The notes under the pieces: model-generated
What the model saw: the letters and a program-made list of their open reading frames with translations, nothing else
Database searches by the model: none
What the model was told of the DNA's origin: nothing
Part shown: in pieces, positions 5,488 to 8,061 of the stretch
Position numbering within the stretch: position 1 is the stretch's first letter
Layout: each line of letters starts with the position of its first letter
Translations under genes and position numbers: made by a program
Assembly: GCA_031273185.1 (NCBI GenBank)
Contig: JAISSG010000102.1
Span: 1 to 8,061 of the forward strand
Source: Treponema sp.
GTDB lineage: Bacteria; Spirochaetota; Spirochaetia; Treponematales; Breznakiellaceae
Direction: 5' to 3'
DNA: 8,061 bases

Positions 5488-5541
5488 AACGCTGTAAATA
5501 CTTCCTCTCCCCCGCCCGCTGGCTTTGCAAAGCACAGCGTT
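5488..5541. terminator. Inverted repeats between convergent trxA and thrS, possible terminator
   Basis: AACGCTGT (5488-5495) is perfectly complementary to ACAGCGTT (5534-5541), enclosing the 10-bp palindrome CTTTGCAAAG (5523-5532). The elements lie in the 92-bp gap between the two stop codons. There is no clear T tract and the outer loop is long, so a terminator role is only plausible. Confidence 0.25.
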
Positions 5542-5557
5542 ACCTGTTCCCTTTCGT

Positions 5558-7327
5558 TCACAGTTCCAGCGAGCGGCTTTCGATTTTTTCCAGCGCGTAT
5601 TTGGCAAAATCGGCGACCTTCATCGCGGGAAGCTGCCTGCCGTCGCGCAGGCGTATCGACACGGTGCCCTCGTCCACCTCGCGCTGTCCGGCGACCAGCA
5701 TGTACGGTATCTTGCGGTTCTGGCAGTCCCGGATTTTCGCGTTGAGCCGCTCGTCGCCTAACTCGGCGGTGACACGCAGGTCGCGGGCTTTCAGCTCGGC
5801 GGCGACTTGTTCCGCGTAACCGTTGAAGCCCTCCGCGACGGGGATCACGGCGGCCTGCTCGGGGGCGATCCACGCGGGGAACGCGCCGCCGAAATGCTCG
5901 ACCAGCACGCCGAAAAACCGCTCAAGACTGCCAAGCAGGGCGCGGTGGATCATGTAGGGCCGCTTGTGCTGGCCGTCCGCATCGACAAAGGTCATGTCGA
6001 AACGCTCAGGCTCGTTGAAGTCAAACTGGATCGTCGTCATCTGCCATTCGCGGCCCAGCGCGTCGTTGATTTTCAGGTCGATCTTGGGGCCGTAGAACGC
6101 GCCGCCGCCCTCGTCTATCTGGTACTCAAGCCCCTCGGCGACAACGGCCTTGCGAAGGCTTTCCAGCGCGGCGTCCCAGCGGCTCTGCTCGCCCACGCTG
6201 TCCTTGGGCTTGGTCGCCAGGTACGCCTTGACATCCTTGAAGCCGAACACCCGCCACAGCGAAAGGCTGAACCGCAGCACTTCCAGTATCTCCGCCTCCA
6301 TCTGCTGGGGCGTGCAGAAAATGTGGGCATCGTCCTGGGTAAAGCCCCGCACCCGCAACAGGCCGTGCAAAACGCCTGATCGCTCGTAACGGTACACCGT
6401 GCCAAGCTCCGCCCAGCGCAGGGGCAGGTCCCGGTAGCTTCGCCCCTTGCTCTTGTAGATTAAAATGTGAAAGGGGCAGTTCATCGGCTTGATGAAATAG
6501 TCCTGCTTGTCGATCTCCATCGGGCTGTACATTCCTTCTTTGTAAAAGCCCAGGTGCCCCGACGTTTCCCACAGCCAGCTTTTGCCGATGTGCGGCGTAA
6601 ACAGTATCTCGTAGCCGTTGCGGTAATGCTCCCTCCGCCAAAAGTCCTCGATGGCGACGCGGGCACGCCCGCCGTTGGGGTGCCAGTAGATCAGCCCCGC
6701 CCCGGCCTCCTCGTGCACCGAGTACAGGTCAAGCTCCTTGCCCACGCGGCGGTGGTCGCGTTTCTCGACTTCTTCGAGAAACGCAAGGTAGGCTTTCAGG
6801 TCTTTGGGTGTTTCCCAGGCAGTGCCGTAGATGCGGGTAAGCATGGGGCGTTTCTCGTCGCCGCGCCAGTACGCCCCGGCGATGCTTTGCAGCTTGAAGG
6901 CGGCCCAGTTTATCTCCCTGGTATTGGCGACATGCGGCCCCCGGCAGAGGTCGGTCCACAGCACCGTGCCATGTTCGTCGCGGTTTTCGTAGATCGTAAT
7001 TGCCTCGCCATCGGGCAGGCCGCCGATCAGCTCGGCCTTGAATTCCTCGCCGGAAAAACGCCGCAACGCCTCGTCCCGGCTGACCGTTACCTGTGCGAAG
7101 TCCTGCCGCGACTCGACGATGCGCTTCATTTCGGCCTCAATCGCCGGAAGATCATCGGCGGTGATGGGCCGGGGCAACAGGAAATCGTAGTAAAAGCCGT
7201 TCTCGATGGACGGCCCGATGGCGACTTTTGTTCCTGGGAACAGCGTAACCACCGCCTGGGCCATGACGTGGCTTACCGAATGGCGTATTGTCGCCAGCTT
7301 CTCAGATTGCTTGCTTGTTTCGGGCAT
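5558..7327 (-). CDS. thrS: Threonyl-tRNA synthetase lacking the N-terminal TGS domain
   Basis: Class II synthetase that charges tRNA-Thr and edits mischarged Ser-tRNA. The protein has 589 residues against 642 in E. coli and begins directly at the editing domain: the HxxxH motif is RHSVSH (H16, H20), with DLCRGPH giving C128 and H132. The N1/TGS domain of about 60 residues is absent. This form is known in spirochaetes such as Borrelia, so it is not a truncation. The catalytic core is complete. C284 (NCPFH), H335 (DDAHIF) and H461 (MIHRALLGS) match the E. coli zinc ligands C334, H385 and H511 with a constant offset of 50, and R313 is the motif 2 arginine. The anticodon-binding domain fills about residues 485-589 (PYMLVAGQREVDEGTVSIR). 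ATG 7327 lacks a clear Shine-Dalgarno. The gene is convergent with trxA and divergent from the 68-aa gene. Confidence 0.97.
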   Translation of the reverse strand: MPETSKQSEKLATIRHSVSHVMAQAVVTLFPGTKVAIGPSIENGFYYDFLLPRPITADDLPAIEAEMKRIVESRQDFAQVTVSRDEALRRFSGEEFKAELIGGLPDGEAITIYENRDEHGTVLWTDLCRGPHVANTREINWAAFKLQSIAGAYWRGDEKRPMLTRIYGTAWETPKDLKAYLAFLEEVEKRDHRRVGKELDLYSVHEEAGAGLIYWHPNGGRARVAIEDFWRREHYRNGYEILFTPHIGKSWLWETSGHLGFYKEGMYSPMEIDKQDYFIKPMNCPFHILIYKSKGRSYRDLPLRWAELGTVYRYERSGVLHGLLRVRGFTQDDAHIFCTPQQMEAEILEVLRFSLSLWRVFGFKDVKAYLATKPKDSVGEQSRWDAALESLRKAVVAEGLEYQIDEGGGAFYGPKIDLKINDALGREWQMTTIQFDFNEPERFDMTFVDADGQHKRPYMIHRALLGSLERFFGVLVEHFGGAFPAWIAPEQAAVIPVAEGFNGYAEQVAAELKARDLRVTAELGDERLNAKIRDCQNRKIPYMLVAGQREVDEGTVSIRLRDGRQLPAMKVADFAKYALEKIESRSLEL

Positions 7328-7342
7328 GGCTCAGGCTAACAT

Positions 7343-7354
7343 TTTTTCGAAAAA
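7343..7354. promoter_or_regulatory. 12-bp perfect palindrome upstream of thrS
   Basis: TTTTTCGAAAAA lies 15 bp upstream of the thrS start codon. It could be an operator or simply an A/T-rich promoter element. I could not identify a convincing -35/-10 pair for thrS, nor T-box features. Confidence 0.25.
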
Positions 7355-7424
7355 TGGGGAATGGGTGCCAAAAAGCATGGTCGCAAACTGCATCCTGCCG
7401 TCTGCTGTAGCAAAACGCGGCTCG

Positions 7425-7452
7425 TTGACAAGGGAAAAAGCGATGGTATACT
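7425..7452 (+). promoter_or_regulatory. Strong sigma70-type promoter of the 68-aa gene
   Basis: TTGACA (7425-7430, perfect consensus), a 16-bp spacer and TATACT (7447-7452). The predicted start near 7459 is directly at the ribosome-binding site AAGGAGG (7460-7466), giving a leader of about 13 nt. Confidence 0.75.
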
Positions 7453-7471
7453 TGTAAAAAAGGAGGCGTAA

Positions 7472-7678
7472 ATGCTTGCGGTAAAAGGCAGATACAATGG
7501 GGCAACGGTTGTCCTTGACACTATGCCGCCCGTTAAGGAATGCGACGTTATCGTAAATTTCCCGGACATTCCTTCCCTTGACGACGGTTCCCTGGCGTAT
7601 CTTTTCAGAGACTATGTGGACGATGGCATCCGCGAGCCGATTGTTGATTTTGGCAACGCCGTAGGGAATGAACAGTAA
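7472..7678 (+). CDS. 68-residue antitoxin-like protein, no toxin partner in view
   Basis: A small acidic protein (MLAVKGRYNGATVVLDTMPP, then VKECDVIVNFPD). The opening pattern, a short beta strand followed by a gene-specific x-YNG-x-T-x-x-L segment and a VIV-F strand, resembles small antitoxin-like proteins seen in treponemes and other bacteria, which usually precede a PIN or RelE-type toxin. The second half (LFRDYVDDGIREPIVDFGNA, ending GNEQ) is hydrophilic and acidic. The start is well supported by AAGGAGG (7460-7466) five nt before the ATG and by a near-consensus promoter. A strong terminator begins 10 bp after the stop, so no toxin gene follows; it is either a solitary antitoxin or something else. 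That it is a real gene is likely; its function is an inference from resemblance. Confidence 0.75.
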   Translation: MLAVKGRYNGATVVLDTMPPVKECDVIVNFPDIPSLDDGSLAYLFRDYVDDGIREPIVDFGNAVGNEQ

Positions 7679-7682
7679 CCAC

Positions 7683-7734
7683 AAAAAACGGGCTTGCCCG
7701 GGAACCTGGCTGGTCCCGGGCAAGCCCGGTTTTT
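7683..7734. terminator. Strong bidirectional intrinsic terminator
   Basis: CGGGCTTGCCCGGGAACC (7689-7706) pairs with GGTCCCGGGCAAGCCCG (7712-7728): 17 base pairs with one bulged A and a 5-nt loop. It is followed by TTTTT (7730-7734) on the plus strand and preceded by AAAAAA (7683-7688), which is a U tract for minus-strand transcripts. It should end both the 68-aa gene and the ChW gene, whose stop codons face each other. Confidence 0.93.
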
Positions 7735-7774
7735 CTCGCCAGAGGCGACTACGCGCCCCTGCTTCCCGAAAAGG

Positions 7775-8061
7775 CTAGCGCCTTCCCCCCGAAGAGGGCG
7801 GCGGCGGCGGTGGGGGCGGCGGCGCGCGCCTCCCTCCCCCCTGCCGCCTTCCTGCCTTGTTCTCGGTAAGCGTTATCTGGATCGCCTCCACGTAGCGCCG
7901 CTGGCCGGGGGTGCCCGCGTCGGCGCCGTTCGCCACCCAGGTAGTCCAGGCGTTGTTCTGGAAAACCATGTACTGCACGTCATACCGGTCGTCCAGCTCC
8001 CCGGTCAGCTCCACCTGGATCGCCTCGATAGGCTTGCTCGCCCCGATCTCTCCGGCAACGT
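7775..8061 (-). CDS. ChW-repeat protein, C-terminal part (enters from right edge)
   Basis: 95 codons of a larger protein, open to the right edge. ChW repeats (clostridial hydrophobic repeats with a conserved Trp) are extracellular modules of roughly 45-50 residues. One whole repeat is visible (YDVQYMVFQNNAWTTWVANG, then ADAGTPGQRRYVEAIQITL), with its central Trp, the GADAGTPGQ turn and the EAIQI strand. The end of a preceding repeat is also seen (IGASKPIEAIQVELTG), so the protein has tandem ChW units. After the last repeat comes an unusual tail: Lys/Arg/Gly-rich, then nine prolines, then SSGGRR. The start, signal peptide and any N-terminal catalytic or binding domain lie outside the window. 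An extracellular or surface role is inferred from the family. The tail codes are very G+C-rich. The gene ends at the shared terminator at 7683-7734. Confidence 0.82.
   Translation of the reverse strand, partial: VAGEIGASKPIEAIQVELTGELDDRYDVQYMVFQNNAWTTWVANGADAGTPGQRRYVEAIQITLTENKAGRRQGGGRRAPPPPPPPPPSSGGRR

Noticed and set aside
5121..5873. 250-residue minus-strand open frame across trxA and the 3' end of thrS
   Set aside because: It is antisense to trxA and out of frame with thrS; both overlapped genes are certain.
6467..7339. 290-residue open frame opposite thrS
   Set aside because: Antisense shadow of a G+C-rich, fully conserved synthetase gene.
7331..7471. Minus-strand frame upstream of thrS that reads as fairly protein-like sequence
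   Set aside because: It has no start signal of its own, continues antisense through the 68-aa gene, and shows no recognised domain. A gene remnant is possible but unsupported.

Overview
The window looks like a chromosomal stretch from a diderm bacterium, most likely a treponeme-like spirochaete with fairly high G+C. This is an inference. It rests on a threonyl-tRNA synthetase without a TGS domain, Sec signal peptides of the style common in treponemes, and a 68-residue antitoxin-like protein of a type I associate with treponemes. No 16S or other decisive marker is present. No mobile element, CRISPR array, rRNA or tRNA was recognised.

Layout, left to right. (1) The 5' part of recG on the minus strand runs off the left edge at 903..1. 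Its interdomain linker is occupied by an in-frame array of heptamers organised into 42-bp units. (2) A co-directional exported beta-propeller/HEAT protein lies 62 bp upstream of recG (2708..966, minus). (3) A 582-bp divergent intergenic region (2709-3290) carries a good sigma70-type promoter, a pair of 12-bp direct repeats 21 bp apart just upstream of it, and a long leader with several hairpins. (4) An exported two-domain protein of unknown function follows (3291..4109, plus). It converges on mazG (5025..4198, minus), with a hairpin between them. (5) trxA (plus) is divergent from mazG; promoter and ribosome-binding-site geometry put its start at GTG 5142. (6) thrS (7327..5558, minus) is a TGS-less ThrRS with its zinc ligands intact. 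(7) A 68-aa antitoxin-like gene (7472..7678, plus) has its own near-consensus promoter and a strong bidirectional terminator. (8) The C-terminal end of a ChW-repeat protein with a polyproline, Arg-rich tail comes in from the right edge (8061..7775, minus).

The genes do not form one pathway. They are mostly single-gene housekeeping units (recombination, nucleotide-pool cleaning, redox, tRNA charging) interleaved with exported proteins. The most notable points are the recG repeat array, in which every amber-prone heptamer sits in a codon phase that avoids TAG; the tandem operator-like repeats and structured leader upstream of the 3291 gene; the shared very short (about 12 nt) or absent 5' leaders predicted for several genes; and the ChW protein in what appears to be a diderm.
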